Shown here: positions 1 to 8,100 of the stretch, in pieces
Position numbering within the stretch: position 1 is the first letter of the stretch
Layout: each line of letters begins with the position of its first letter
DNA from: Bacillota bacterium
GTDB lineage: Bacteria; Bacillota; Clostridia; Caldicoprobacterales; DTU083
DNA length: 64,000 nt
NCBI GenBank assembly: GCA_029549985.1
Contig: JAKPIB010000019.1
Coordinates: 1 to 64,000, forward strand
Direction of reading: 5' to 3'
Notes under the pieces: generated by a model
Told to the model about the DNA's origin: nothing
Database searches by the model: none
What the model saw: the letters and a program-made list of their open reading frames with translations, nothing else
Translations under genes and position numbers: made by a program

Positions 1-95
<95 letters not shown>

Positions 96-298
96 AATGT
101 CCATCTCCGATCTCCCGATCAGAGCGTTTTAACTGTTTTGCTTGAATAGCTCTAAAACTTTTGCTTAGCTTCCGCTTCGCGTTGTTCCTTGGAATTGACT
201 TTAATTCGTCTCTACACTGTTCAGTTTTCAAGGATCAAATCTCTCGCCGCTCCCGGCGACGACTTTTATATAATAGCAAACCTATATGCAACTGTCAA
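96..298 (-). promoter_or_regulatory. rRNA operon promoter and leader
   Basis: On the minus strand a TTGACA box (293-298) is separated by exactly 17 bp from TATTAT (270-275), a strong sigma-A promoter pointing into the 16S gene. The leader contains a GC-rich hairpin (245-258, CGCCG/CGGCG) and the sequence CCTTGAAAACTGAACAG (around 217-234), which is typical of Firmicute rRNA leaders. The roughly 165-base leader carries no credible gene. Confidence 0.85.
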
Positions 299-354
299 CA
301 AGTTTTTCTATGTTTCTTATCAGCCGGATCGCAGATAGGTTTGTACGCTATCCA

Positions 355-411
355 ATAGAAATCTGCCTGTTATCGTATTAGCCTTATCAACACTGTTACA
401 GGCAGATAGTT
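355..411 (-). terminator. Probable terminator after the rubrerythrin gene
   Basis: A 10-bp perfect inverted repeat (ATCTGCCTGT at 361-370 with ACAGGCAGAT at 398-407) encloses a 27-base loop and is followed on the minus strand by a T-rich stretch. It starts a few bases after the rubrerythrin stop and separates that gene from the rRNA promoter. The long loop lowers confidence. Confidence 0.45.
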
Positions 412-414
412 ATT

Positions 415-996
415 TTAGCATGCTATTTTGTTATTGTCAACTACCCGGGAATACTTCGCTGCTTCTTTTGACAGCCGTGTATTTGCAGGCTTTCTGTTTT
501 TTTTCAGATCGTTCAGCCTCAGCTGCAGGTCTATAAGATGCTGCTTTTCCTCTTTTATCAGCCTGCGGAATGCATCCTTGGCCTCTACATATACGGAGTT
601 GATCACCATCTCGGTATAAAACAGGATGGAATCCTTTTCTGCCTGTATGCCGATGGCAAGCACATCTGCCACTCCGTTCAGCCTCTCCAGAATCGAATGC
701 AGCTTCTCATCAGTTGGAAAAACGGAGCTCCTTACCATGGCCCTAAGGTATGTGGCCACTTCCGGATCATAGATGTAATCGTCATCGAAGTTCTCCTTTT
801 TTTCGCGGAGCTCATTATATATCCTTCTGAACAGGTCCGCATGCTCCTTTTCCTGCTCAGCCAGCTCCTTCAGCATGTCAGCGGTATCCTTGTCCTCAGC
901 CAGCTTTGCCGCCGCCCGATAAAAGGCTTCCCCCCGCTCTTCGATGGCTATAGATAACTGCAGGGCTTCCAGATCATTGAAGAATTTCTGCGTCAT
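415..996 (-). CDS. Rubrerythrin-type ferritin-like diiron protein
   Basis: A 193-residue, almost entirely alpha-helical protein. Two half-repeats each carry carboxylate/histidine pairs expected of a diiron site: EERGEAFY with EQEKEH in the first half and EKDSILFY with KEEKQH in the second. Members of this family reduce peroxide or store iron in anaerobes. It lacks the C-terminal rubredoxin domain of classical rubrerythrin, but a separate rubredoxin gene lies 90 bp upstream on the same strand and may supply electrons. The start follows GGGGGTTAGG. The exact substrate cannot be told from sequence. Confidence 0.85.
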   Translation of the reverse strand: MTQKFFNDLEALQLSIAIEERGEAFYRAAAKLAEDKDTADMLKELAEQEKEHADLFRRIYNELREKKENFDDDYIYDPEVATYLRAMVRSSVFPTDEKLHSILERLNGVADVLAIGIQAEKDSILFYTEMVINSVYVEAKDAFRRLIKEEKQHLIDLQLRLNDLKKNRKPANTRLSKEAAKYSRVVDNNKIAC

Positions 997-1086
997 ATAG
1001 GCCTAACCCCCTAACAATGCATGGCAGTAAAAAATCGATATAATCAAAGCTGCCGCAGCCGGGCTTGCCAACTGCGGCTTTGAAGA

Positions 1087-1248
1087 TTAGTCCAAGGGTT
1101 CAAACATGTCCTTTTCTACGCCACATTCGGGGCATACCCAATCATCCGGCAGGTCTTCAAATGCTGTGCCTGGGGCAATACCGTTGTCCGGGTCACCAAC
1201 GGCCGGATCATAAACGTAACCGCAAACCGTGCATTCGTACTTTTTCAT
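1087..1248 (-). CDS. Rubredoxin
   Basis: A 53-residue protein that matches rubredoxin over its whole length: [15 protein letters not shown] at the start, then [12 protein letters not shown] and a short acidic tail. The four cysteines in two CxxC pairs (residues 6, 9, 39, 42) bind a single iron. A strong AAAGGAG ribosome binding site precedes the ATG. It acts as a cytoplasmic one-electron carrier, most likely for the adjacent downstream ferritin-like protein and for the flavodiiron protein at 50000-51196; the partner assignment is inference. Confidence 0.95.
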   Translation of the reverse strand: MKKYECTVCGYVYDPAVGDPDNGIAPGTAFEDLPDDWVCPECGVEKDMFEPLD

Positions 1249-1365
1249 CTTTTATTCTCCTTTCTCTTGCTTGTCAGCAGAGTTTAACTTATACATATAT
1301 TAACCAATATCAGCAAGGCAAAACAAGCCCTATTTTGCTTTTCACATAAAAATCGAGCAGACCGT

Positions 1366-1854
1366 TCAGTCTGCCGTCATTTCTCTTCTGCTGTTCAGCA
1401 TCTGTACTGCCGTATAATAGGGTATGTCCGGTTCCCTGTACTCTCCGGAGGAGTGATAGCCTGCCTTTGCACCCTTGTTCTCTTCGCCCTCCTCCGTCTT
1501 GCCATAGCCGCTGCCGTTGCCTTCAGAGCCCGCTTTCCTTTCCTCCTTTGCATCCGCCCTGCTTTCTTCCTTGGCGCTCCTTATTTCCTTGATCCTGGCC
1601 CTGAGCTCTTTGATCCTCTTCCTGCGCTCGCTTATTTCCGCACAGATCTCGTCCGCCTTGTCCCCATAGTCCTCACCGCGTATATAGTGGCTGTATATGA
1701 GCTCGCCTATTTTTCGGTTCAGCCTCCTGATCGCATCCTCTTCCTTGAATATATCTATGTTCAACCGGCCGGTTTCGATCAGTTCCTCGGATTTGGCTTC
1801 AACCTGCCTGGCGACTTCGTTGAAGGTCTTGCCCAGGTTGTCTAGGAATTCCAA
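1366..1854 (-). CDS. Charged coiled-coil protein of unknown function
   Basis: About 162 residues if translation starts at the TTG preceded at good distance by GAGAGG; a GTG three codons upstream overlaps that site. The first 100 residues are predicted helical with heptad-like leucine/isoleucine spacing (NLGKTFNEVARQVEAK, then an ERRKRIKELRARIKEIR stretch), suggesting a coiled coil. The middle is rich in Lys, Glu and Gly, and the tail is Tyr/Arg-rich. No transmembrane segment or signal peptide. I do not recognise a family with certainty; similar short helical proteins exist in Clostridia. Confidence 0.6.
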   Translation of the reverse strand: MEFLDNLGKTFNEVARQVEAKSEELIETGRLNIDIFKEEDAIRRLNRKIGELIYSHYIRGEDYGDKADEICAEISERRKRIKELRARIKEIRSAKEESRADAKEERKAGSEGNGSGYGKTEEGEENKGAKAGYHSSGEYREPDIPYYTAVQMLNSRREMTAD

Positions 1855-2014
1855 TAGAATCACCCTCTCGAAATATTATAATAGTAGTTTTATTTCTTTA
1901 TTACATTATGTAACTAAGGACCCGATCGTATACTCCAAACAAAAAAGCACCGGCATAAAACCGATGCTTTATAATCTACATGATATCTATCTCCATATTT
2001 GCTTTGCGACTGCG

Positions 2015-3016
2015 CTAAGGCCTTGGCACAAGGCCTATCTTCTTGTATACCTTGCGCAGGGTCTTGTTTGCCAGGTATTCGGCCGTTTCGGCCCCTTTCC
2101 TGGCTATCTCAGTCAGATAATCCCTGGAGCTCATCAGCTCATTATAACGGCCCTGGACCGGCTTGAGCGCTTCTACGACAGCTTCACCGACAGCCAGCTT
2201 GAAGTCGCCGTAACCTTTGCCCTCAAACTCACGCTCGATCTCATCATAGGTCTTGCCGGTCACGCTTGAATAGATGGTCATCAGGTTGCTGATGCCGGGC
2301 TTGTTTTCCTGATCGAACCGGACAGAAGCCTCCGAATCCGTTACCGCGCGCTTGAATTTGCGGATGACCGCGTCAGGCGGATCAAGCAGGGTGATGTAGG
2401 CATTTTCGTTTTCGTCTGACTTGGACATCTTGGATGTCGGCTCCTGCAGGCTCATTATCCTTGCCCCCACCTTGGGTATGTAGGGCTCAGGGACCTTGAA
2501 CACATCGCCGTAGATGCCATTGAACCTTTCGGCTATATCCCTTGCCAGCTCCAGGTGCTGCTTCTGGTCGCCCCCCACCGGCACAAGGTCGGTCTGGTAC
2601 AAGAGTATATCAGCAGCCATGAGCACCGGATAGGTGAACAGGCCTGCATTTATGTTGTCCTGGTGCCTGGCCGATTTTTCCTTGAACTGCGTCATCCTGC
2701 CGAGCTCGCCCATATAGGTATAGCAGTTGAGTATCCAGGAAAGCTCCGCATGAGCACTGACATGGGACTGCAAAAACAGTATATTCTTTTCAGGATCTAT
2801 GCCGCAGGCTATGTACTGGGCCAGTAATGACAGGCTGTCAGCCCTCAGTCTGGCCGGCTCCCGGCGGATGGTCAGGGCATGCAGGTCAACCACGCAGAAA
2901 ATGGAATCGTACTCATCCTGCAACTGCGCCCAGTTCTTCAGCGCTCCCAGGTAGTTGCCCAGGGTAAGGGCACCTGTCGGCTGCATACCGCTGAATATTC
3001 GCTTTCTTTCACTCAT
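2015..3016 (-). CDS. trpS: Tryptophanyl-tRNA synthetase
   Basis: A 333-residue class I aminoacyl-tRNA synthetase that charges tRNA-Trp with tryptophan. The N-terminus carries IFSGMQPTG and the HIGH-like TLGNYLG; KMSKS is present near residue 195. Length and motif spacing are normal for bacterial TrpS. The chosen ATG gives MSERKRIF with AAGGA ten bases upstream; a GTG three codons earlier sits on top of that site. No T-box is visible in front, unlike ileS in this window. It has its own promoter. Confidence 0.96.
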   Translation of the reverse strand: MSERKRIFSGMQPTGALTLGNYLGALKNWAQLQDEYDSIFCVVDLHALTIRREPARLRADSLSLLAQYIACGIDPEKNILFLQSHVSAHAELSWILNCYTYMGELGRMTQFKEKSARHQDNINAGLFTYPVLMAADILLYQTDLVPVGGDQKQHLELARDIAERFNGIYGDVFKVPEPYIPKVGARIMSLQEPTSKMSKSDENENAYITLLDPPDAVIRKFKRAVTDSEASVRFDQENKPGISNLMTIYSSVTGKTYDEIEREFEGKGYGDFKLAVGEAVVEALKPVQGRYNELMSSRDYLTEIARKGAETAEYLANKTLRKVYKKIGLVPRP

Positions 3017-3065
3017 TAAGCCCACATCCTTGCACTAAAAAGTTTACAACCTGACTTTTAAAGCT

Positions 3066-3094
3066 ATTGTACATGCAAAGCGGTTTTTCATCAA
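3066..3094 (-). promoter_or_regulatory. trpS promoter
   Basis: Minus-strand TTGATG (3089-3094), a 17-bp spacer and TACAAT (3066-3071) lie about 45 bp before the trpS start, giving a short leader with no room for a T-box. A perfect 14-bp palindrome (3176-3189) lies upstream and may be an operator. Confidence 0.6.
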
Positions 3095-3210
3095 GTATAT
3101 ATGGCTCGATTTAAAATTTATTGTTTATTTATTAACAATTTCACCCTGTTATGTTACAGAAAACGTATGCCTTTTCTGTATTAATACAGGCAGTGCAGGC
3201 ATTGGGTTAT

Positions 3211-3402
3211 TTAGTTCAGTAAAGCAGTAACTTGTTGAATCGCCGGCGATCCCTTGAAAAAACCGCATCCTGTCGTATCGGCACATTTGTCCAGGGGCAG
3301 GCCGCATTGAATAGTCCGGTTTTGCTTGAGAGGAACATTCGTGAAAAATTTATCAATCAGTCTTTCAATTGTCACACTATTACAAAAACTTAGGGTGAGC
3401 AA
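3211..3402 (-). CDS. Possible small cysteine-containing protein
   Basis: A 63-codon frame opened by TTG. Its second half (CGLPLDKCADTTGCGFFKG) reads like protein, with three cysteines and normal codon use, but the first half is AT-rich and the possible starts have poorly placed ribosome binding sites. It sits in the otherwise empty 474-bp gap between trpS and the gene at 3491. I do not recognise a family, and it could be a decayed gene or chance. Confidence 0.25.
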   Translation of the reverse strand: MLTLSFCNSVTIERLIDKFFTNVPLKQNRTIQCGLPLDKCADTTGCGFFKGSPAIQQVTALLN

Positions 3403-3425
3403 ACCTTCCCTTTTGGAATATACTG

Positions 3426-3434
3426 TGATATAAT
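3426..3434 (+). promoter_or_regulatory. Extended -10 promoter for the 3491 gene
   Basis: TGATATAAT is a perfect -10 hexamer with the TGn extension, 57 bp before the start codon. The -35 region is poor, as is usual for extended -10 promoters. Confidence 0.5.
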
Positions 3435-3490
3435 TATATCAAGCGAAAGGTCCCGACATTTCAATGTTTTATAGCGGGAGGCATGTAAAT

Positions 3491-3784
3491 ATGTGCAAAT
3501 ACGCGTATAGCTGCAGGCTCTGCAAGCATACCATAGGTGTCAACGCGACATACGAAAATATGCAGGAGGTAAAAGTAGAAATTGCATCCGACTGCCCCAA
3601 CCTGGGTATGTTTGCAAACAACCCCATCAGGCTGGACGCCATGCGGGAGCTCATGGTACCAAAGCAGCAATCGGATTTTGCAAGATTGCTGGAAGACCAC
3701 CATCATCTGTCGGACTGCTCGGTTTATGACAGCGTCATCGAAGCCATCGGCAGGGAGATGGGCAGATACTACGAGATCGCCTAA
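3491..3784 (+). CDS. Small cysteine-containing protein of unknown function
   Basis: A 97-residue soluble protein. The ATG at 3491 has GGGAGG at proper spacing; an earlier in-frame ATG does not. The N-terminus MCKYAYSCRLCK holds three cysteines, with two more at SDCPN and SDCSV, so metal binding is possible. The C-terminal half is helical and histidine-rich (LLEDHHHLSDC). It has its own promoter and is followed by a strong bidirectional terminator, so it is a single-gene transcript. No family recognised. Confidence 0.6.
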   Translation: MCKYAYSCRLCKHTIGVNATYENMQEVKVEIASDCPNLGMFANNPIRLDAMRELMVPKQQSDFARLLEDHHHLSDCSVYDSVIEAIGREMGRYYEIA

Positions 3785-3877
3785 GCATCAGGCTCCGGAT
3801 CAGGACCAGGCCTTACCGGAGACCTATAAAGCCGGAAGAGTATCGTTATTTTAAAATTGACAAGCTCGGCGTAAAAT

Positions 3878-3920
3878 TAAAGACCAGTCACCACATAACG
3901 ATGCAGTGGCTGGTCTTTTT
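3878..3920. terminator. Bidirectional terminator
   Basis: AAAGACCAGTCAC pairs with GTGGCTGGTCTTT with one G-T wobble (stem arms about 3879-3891 and 3906-3918). T-rich tails follow on both strands. It can end both the 3491 gene and the convergent por operon. Confidence 0.85.
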
Positions 3921-3933
3921 GTGTCCTATGAGA

Positions 3934-4872
3934 TCACTCGGTCTCGCCGCACAGCTTCAGGAGATGGTTCCAGCGGCGGTCGACCTCCTGCTGGAGCTCT
4001 TCGACCATATGCATGTTTTCCTTTGCAAACAGGTGACGGAAGCGTCCCTGGGACTTGAGGTAGGCTTCAACAGGCAGCTTCTGCTTCGGCTTGTAGGAGA
4101 GCTTGTATTCGCCGTTGATCACCTCATAGAGAGGCCAGATGCAGGTATCTACCGCAAGCTGGACGATATCAAAGAGGTCAGGTGTATTGTAACGCCAGCC
4201 CCTGGGGCACGGTGTGAACACGTTCAGGAAAGCAGGTCCGGGCGTATAGATAGCCTTTTCGGCCTTTTCGTAAAGGTCCTTGAAGTTTTTGAAGGGAGCC
4301 GACTGGGCAACATAGGGAATGTTGTGGGCCACCATGATCTGAGTCAGGTCCTTTTTGAACTGGGGCTTGCCGGGGACGGCCTTGCCTGCCGGGGAGGTCG
4401 TGGTATCGGCGTATTTCGGTGTCGAAGAAGACCTCTGGATACCCGTGTTCATGTATGCTTCGTTGTCGTAGCATACGTAGACCATGTCATGCCCTCTCTC
4501 CATTGCGCCTGACAAGGACTGGAGCCCTATATCATAGGTGCCGCCGTCGCCGCCGAAGGCAATGAACTTTGTCGTATGGTCGATCTTGCCGGCCCTCTTT
4601 AAAGCATTGTAGGCGGCCTCTGCGCCGGAAACAGTGGCTCCGGCGTTTTCAAACGCGCTGTGTATGAAGGAGTCCTTCCAGGCTGTATAGGGATACAGGC
4701 AGGTGGAAACCTCGAGACATCCGGTAGCAGAACCGATGACTGCATGATCCTCAGGCTTCAGTGCCCTGAGCACCGTACGGACTACGATGGGAGCACCGCA
4801 GCCGGCGCACATCCTGTGCCCGCCTGTCAACCTTTCCGGTTTTTCTGTTGTAGCTTTCAAATTATATGCCAT
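3934..4872 (-). CDS. porB: Pyruvate (2-oxoacid):ferredoxin oxidoreductase, beta subunit
   Basis: A 312-residue TPP-binding subunit and last gene of the por operon. It carries MCAGCGAP near the N-terminus (cluster-ligand cysteines) and the TPP motif GGDGGTYDIGLQSL followed by DNEAYMNTG. With the alpha, gamma and delta subunits it oxidises pyruvate and CoA to acetyl-CoA and CO2 and reduces ferredoxin in the cytoplasm. GGAGGTGC precedes the ATG, 13 bp after porA. Pyruvate is the likeliest substrate from subunit order; related enzymes act on branched-chain oxoacids, so specificity is inferred. Confidence 0.93.
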   Translation of the reverse strand: MAYNLKATTEKPERLTGGHRMCAGCGAPIVVRTVLRALKPEDHAVIGSATGCLEVSTCLYPYTAWKDSFIHSAFENAGATVSGAEAAYNALKRAGKIDHTTKFIAFGGDGGTYDIGLQSLSGAMERGHDMVYVCYDNEAYMNTGIQRSSSTPKYADTTTSPAGKAVPGKPQFKKDLTQIMVAHNIPYVAQSAPFKNFKDLYEKAEKAIYTPGPAFLNVFTPCPRGWRYNTPDLFDIVQLAVDTCIWPLYEVINGEYKLSYKPKQKLPVEAYLKSQGRFRHLFAKENMHMVEELQQEVDRRWNHLLKLCGETE

Positions 4873-4885
4873 TGCTTCGCACCTC

Positions 4886-6067
4886 CTATTCCCTTACTCC
4901 AAGGTAATTGACTGTGGATTTTACCTTGCCGGTCTCAGCTATTTCCAAAAGGTCCTCGTATACCTTCATGATGTCATCAGTACGTACGTCCCTGCCGCCC
5001 AGGCCGTAGATATAGTTGACAGCCTTGGTGTCCCTGGCATGGTCGAACATGGCGCTGCGGACCTCTGCAAAGAGGGGGCCTCCTGCTGCTGAGAAGCTGT
5101 CCGCCTTATCCATAACGGCAACGGCCTTCAGGCCTGCCAGAGCCTTGCCCAGCTCTTCAAATGGGAAGGGCCTGAAGACTCTGATCTTGACAAGGCCGGC
5201 CTTGACGCCCTTTTCCCTCAGCTCGTCGACAACAGCTTTTGCCGTTCCGGCTGTAGAGTTAATTATAACGACAGCAACCTCTGCGTCTTCCATCCTGTAC
5301 TCTTCAAACAGGCCGTATTTGCGGCCGGTCAGCTCTTCAAACTTTTTGGCCGTCTCCAGGATGACCTGCTTGGCGTTCACCATGGCCTGAGCCTGCTGGC
5401 GTTTATGCTCGAAATAGTAGGGGGGCAGGTCCAGGGGGCCCACCGATACGGGATTGTCCTTATCAAGCAGGTAATGCTCGGGGCGGTACTCGCCGACGAA
5501 CTCCTTTACCTTTTCGTCTTCCAAAAGCTCTATATTCTCAACCGAGTGGCTGGTTATAAACCCGTCGAAGCATACCATGATGGGCAGCCTTACGTCCTTG
5601 TGCTCCGCTATGGGGAAGGCCTGGATCATCGTGTCATAGGCCTCCTGGTTGGTTTCGCAGTATATCTGGATCCAGCCCGAATCCCTGGCGCCCATGGTGT
5701 CGCTGTGGTCGTTGTGGATGTTGATGGGGCCTGAAAGGGCACGGTTTACGGCAGCCAGAGCGATCGGCAGCCTGCAGGATGCTGCTATGTACAGCATCTC
5801 CCACATAAGGGCAAGGCCGTTGGCCGATGTGGCGGTCATGGTCCTGGCACCGGCAGCCTCTGCACCTATGCATGCGCTCATCGCGCTGTGCTCGGACTCA
5901 ACGGGAACGAACTCGGTATGGACTTCGCCGTCAGCCACAAACTTTGAAAAATACTGAGGGATCTCAGTAGACGGGGTTATCGGAAATGCAGCAACGACAT
6001 CGGGGTCGATCTGCTTCATCGCGATGGCAACTGCTTCATTTCCGCTCAATTTATCTTTTCTAGCCAT
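4886..6067 (-). CDS. porA: Pyruvate (2-oxoacid):ferredoxin oxidoreductase, alpha subunit
   Basis: A 393-residue subunit holding the pyrimidine-binding TPP domain and the transketolase C-terminal-like domain. Diagnostic segments are AFPITPSTEIPQYF, FVPVESEHSAM, TATSANGLALMWE and the C-terminal RPFPFEEL region. It pairs with PorB to form the active site. AAGGAGG precedes the ATG. It lies 15 bp after porD and 13 bp before porB in the order gamma-delta-alpha-beta, as in archaea, Thermotoga and several Clostridia. Confidence 0.93.
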   Translation of the reverse strand: MARKDKLSGNEAVAIAMKQIDPDVVAAFPITPSTEIPQYFSKFVADGEVHTEFVPVESEHSAMSACIGAEAAGARTMTATSANGLALMWEMLYIAASCRLPIALAAVNRALSGPINIHNDHSDTMGARDSGWIQIYCETNQEAYDTMIQAFPIAEHKDVRLPIMVCFDGFITSHSVENIELLEDEKVKEFVGEYRPEHYLLDKDNPVSVGPLDLPPYYFEHKRQQAQAMVNAKQVILETAKKFEELTGRKYGLFEEYRMEDAEVAVVIINSTAGTAKAVVDELREKGVKAGLVKIRVFRPFPFEELGKALAGLKAVAVMDKADSFSAAGGPLFAEVRSAMFDHARDTKAVNYIYGLGGRDVRTDDIMKVYEDLLEIAETGKVKSTVNYLGVRE

Positions 6068-6082
6068 AGTTCATCCTCCTTG

Positions 6083-6379
6083 TTATTCTTCCACGAAATC
6101 AATGGCGTCGAAGGGGCATACCTTGGCGCATATTCCGCATCCCTTGCAGTGGTCGTAATCTATGCCCTCCATCTTGCCATTGCAGACCTTGATCGAAGAG
6201 TCCGGGCATACGGGGAAGCACATAAGGCATTGCTTGCACTTTTCACTGTTCCATACAGGCTTCATCGAGCGCCAGTCGCCTGTCCTGAAATCACCGGCAT
6301 TGCCTGATTCAGTAATAACGCCGCCCGGTGTTACTTCCTTCCACGAGCTTTCGGCGGTAACATTCATTTTCTTTTTCAT
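6083..6379 (-). CDS. porD: Pyruvate (2-oxoacid):ferredoxin oxidoreductase, delta subunit (2x[4Fe-4S] ferredoxin)
   Basis: A 98-residue ferredoxin-like subunit with two CxxCxxCxxxCP clusters, CKQCLMCFPVCPD and CKGCGICAKVCPF, which pass electrons from the TPP site to external ferredoxin. Its ATG overlaps the porG stop by 4 bp, and GGAGGT lies inside the porG end, so the two are translationally coupled. Confidence 0.94.
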   Translation of the reverse strand: MKKKMNVTAESSWKEVTPGGVITESGNAGDFRTGDWRSMKPVWNSEKCKQCLMCFPVCPDSSIKVCNGKMEGIDYDHCKGCGICAKVCPFDAIDFVEE

Positions 6380-6954
6380 AGGCCCTTTACCTCCTGCATA
6401 GATCTTCTGAGCGCTGCCATGTTCCCGTCAATGACCTGGGGCTTTGATGCGAATTTATGCCTGAAGGATGACTCCATAGCAGTGACAAAAGCGTCTTCAT
6501 CCATTATTTTCGATACCTTGACGAGAGCGCCAAGCATGGGGACATTGGGGAAATAGCGGCCCAGGGTCTCTTCGGAGATGACCCTCGCGTCTATCGTGCA
6601 AACCCTACCCTCGAAGCCTTTCAGGAGAGGCCTGACCTCCTCGGGGGACTTGGCCGAGTTTACGATGACGGCTCCGTCCTTCTTGAGCCCGGCCGTAACA
6701 TCGACTGATGCCAGAAGTGATTCGTCGACAACTACAACATAGTCGGGTTCGTAAATATTGCAGTGCAGGGTGATGGGATCATCGCTTATGCGGTTGTAAG
6801 CCGTGATAGGTGCTCCCATCCGCTCCGGACCATACTCCGGAAACCCCTGTATATACTTGCCTGTATCAAAGGCAGCCTCTGCCAGCAGCAATGAAGCGGT
6901 CTTGGCACCCTGACCTCCTCTCCCATGCCACCGGATTTCAATCATTTTGCCCAT
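6376..6954 (-). CDS. porG: Pyruvate (2-oxoacid):ferredoxin oxidoreductase, gamma subunit
   Basis: A 192-residue subunit and first gene of the por operon. It begins MGKMIEIRWHGRGGQGAKTA, the hallmark of the gamma domain, followed by EYGPERMGAPI. This domain contributes to CoA binding and subunit contacts. The ATG at 6954 is chosen because GGGAGG stands 11 bp upstream; an in-frame ATG seven codons earlier lacks such a site. Confidence 0.93.
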   Translation of the reverse strand: MGKMIEIRWHGRGGQGAKTASLLLAEAAFDTGKYIQGFPEYGPERMGAPITAYNRISDDPITLHCNIYEPDYVVVVDESLLASVDVTAGLKKDGAVIVNSAKSPEEVRPLLKGFEGRVCTIDARVISEETLGRYFPNVPMLGALVKVSKIMDEDAFVTAMESSFRHKFASKPQVIDGNMAALRRSMQEVKGL

Positions 6955-7139
6955 AAAATAAGATCCTCCCTTCACAACTTGTGGTGATTATTGCCGGAAA
7001 ATGTCACACATTTTCTGTATTAGTACAATTATCTGTTGATGGAGTTGTATTATAACAGATCCCTTCCCCCACTATAACAGATATGTCTGACATGCGGTCA
7101 ATGCCGGAAATATCTTTATGTAACAACCGGCCACCGTAG

Positions 7140-7169
7140 ATTATAACAGAACCATATAAGAAGTGTCAA
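7140..7169 (-). promoter_or_regulatory. por operon promoter
   Basis: Minus-strand consensus TTGACA (7164-7169) and TATAAT (7140-7145) with an 18-bp spacer. Both hexamers are perfect. Transcription would start near 7133, giving a leader of about 180 bases before porG. The leader contains a near-palindrome and inverted repeat (6997-7027) resembling one upstream of trpS. Confidence 0.85.
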
Positions 7170-7258
7170 GCAAGGTACACAGTCGTATACACATGTATAC
7201 CGAAGTGGAGTATACAGGCATGTCTGAGAAAGTGTGAAGGTTTGTCGGGCATAAAAAG

Positions 7259-7287
7259 AAGTGCCGCGGGATCCCACGGCATTTTTA
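7259..7287 (-). terminator. Terminator after bofA
   Basis: An almost perfect palindrome TGCCGYGGGATCCCRCGGCA just after the bofA stop, followed on the minus strand by CTTCTTTTT. It separates bofA from the por promoter. Confidence 0.6.
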
Positions 7288-7297
7288 ACAGGCACTC

Positions 7298-7573
7298 TCA
7301 AAAAAGCACGAACTGCAGAAACAGGATCAGTATGACCCCCGGCACACCCAAAAAACCAACGGTCAGCGCCGTCACCGGATTTATGGCCATTGTCACCCCT
7401 ATAAGCCCGCCTATAAGGTTCAGGACCCACAGGGCGAAACCGCCCAGCAGCCCGTTCACCATCCAGCGCAGCAGGAACTTGAACCTCACAAGGAGCAGCC
7501 AGCCTACGAGGTACAGCAGCACAAGCCCGACTGCATATGCAATGACGATATCAAAAGGTATATCAAGGTACAT
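7298..7573 (-). CDS. bofA: BofA-family membrane protein (pro-sigma-K processing inhibitor)
   Basis: A 91-residue protein with two or three hydrophobic segments and the family-typical C-terminus containing NLIGGLIGVTMAINPVTAL and FLGVPGVILI. In Bacillus BofA holds back the SpoIVFB protease that activates sigma-K during sporulation; clostridial homologues have less certain roles. The ATG at 7573 has GGGGTG eight bases upstream. It follows yaaL on the same strand, as in the conserved recR-yaaL-bofA cluster, although recR here is about 13 kb away. Confidence 0.85.
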   Translation of the reverse strand: MYLDIPFDIVIAYAVGLVLLYLVGWLLLVRFKFLLRWMVNGLLGGFALWVLNLIGGLIGVTMAINPVTALTVGFLGVPGVILILFLQFVLF

Positions 7574-7707
7574 AAGCACCACACCCCAATAAAATTTGCG
7601 GCCCTTTTCAGGCCGGGACTGTCTCTATACATAGATATGGGCTTATCCACCTTTTTATGACCTCATTCCAGGCAAAAAGCCGCTGTCATATGCAGCCCTT
7701 TGCCAGG

Positions 7708-7959
7708 CTAGATCACCTGGTTCTGCACCAGGCCCTCCTTTTTGGCCAGATTCAGAAGATACATATACTTGCGCCTGGCCTCCTCGACCTTGTAGATGGC
7801 ATAATCCACAAGCTCCGGGTCGGAAACGTTGTTGAAATAGTTCTGGGCCGCATACCATTCCTCCCGCGCCTTCTTGACGTTATCCAGGAGGAGGGCATCG
7901 TCCTGTGGTCCTTCTTCCCCGTCGTATCCTCCAAGGAAAGCAAGCAGGAACCGCTTCAT
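7708..7959 (-). CDS. yaaL: YaaL-type DUF2508 family protein
   Basis: An 83-residue helical, acidic protein. The pattern NVKKAREEWYAAQNYFNNV followed by DPELVDYAIYKVEEARRKY matches DUF2508/YaaL, a small protein of unknown function normally encoded between recR and bofA in Firmicutes. GAGGTGAG precedes the ATG. It keeps its bofA neighbour, but recR has been moved away by inserted genes. Confidence 0.85.
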   Translation of the reverse strand: MKRFLLAFLGGYDGEEGPQDDALLLDNVKKAREEWYAAQNYFNNVSDPELVDYAIYKVEEARRKYMYLLNLAKKEGLVQNQVI

Positions 7960-8100
7960 TCAGCTCACCTCACCAGCAATTTTTACTAAAATTATTGCCA
8001 TAAATAGCCTTTTTTAACCGGCAAGGCGGCATAAAAACTGCTATTTACTTTTCCATATAGTAGCCTATAATAAATGTATACTTGTTCATGGAGGCACAAT

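Noticed and set aside
161-358. Plus-strand 65-codon frame
   Set aside because: It runs antisense through the rRNA leader and promoter, with no ribosome binding site.
3017-3060. T-box before trpS
   Set aside because: No TGGTACCGCGG-like sequence, and the promoter leaves only a short leader.
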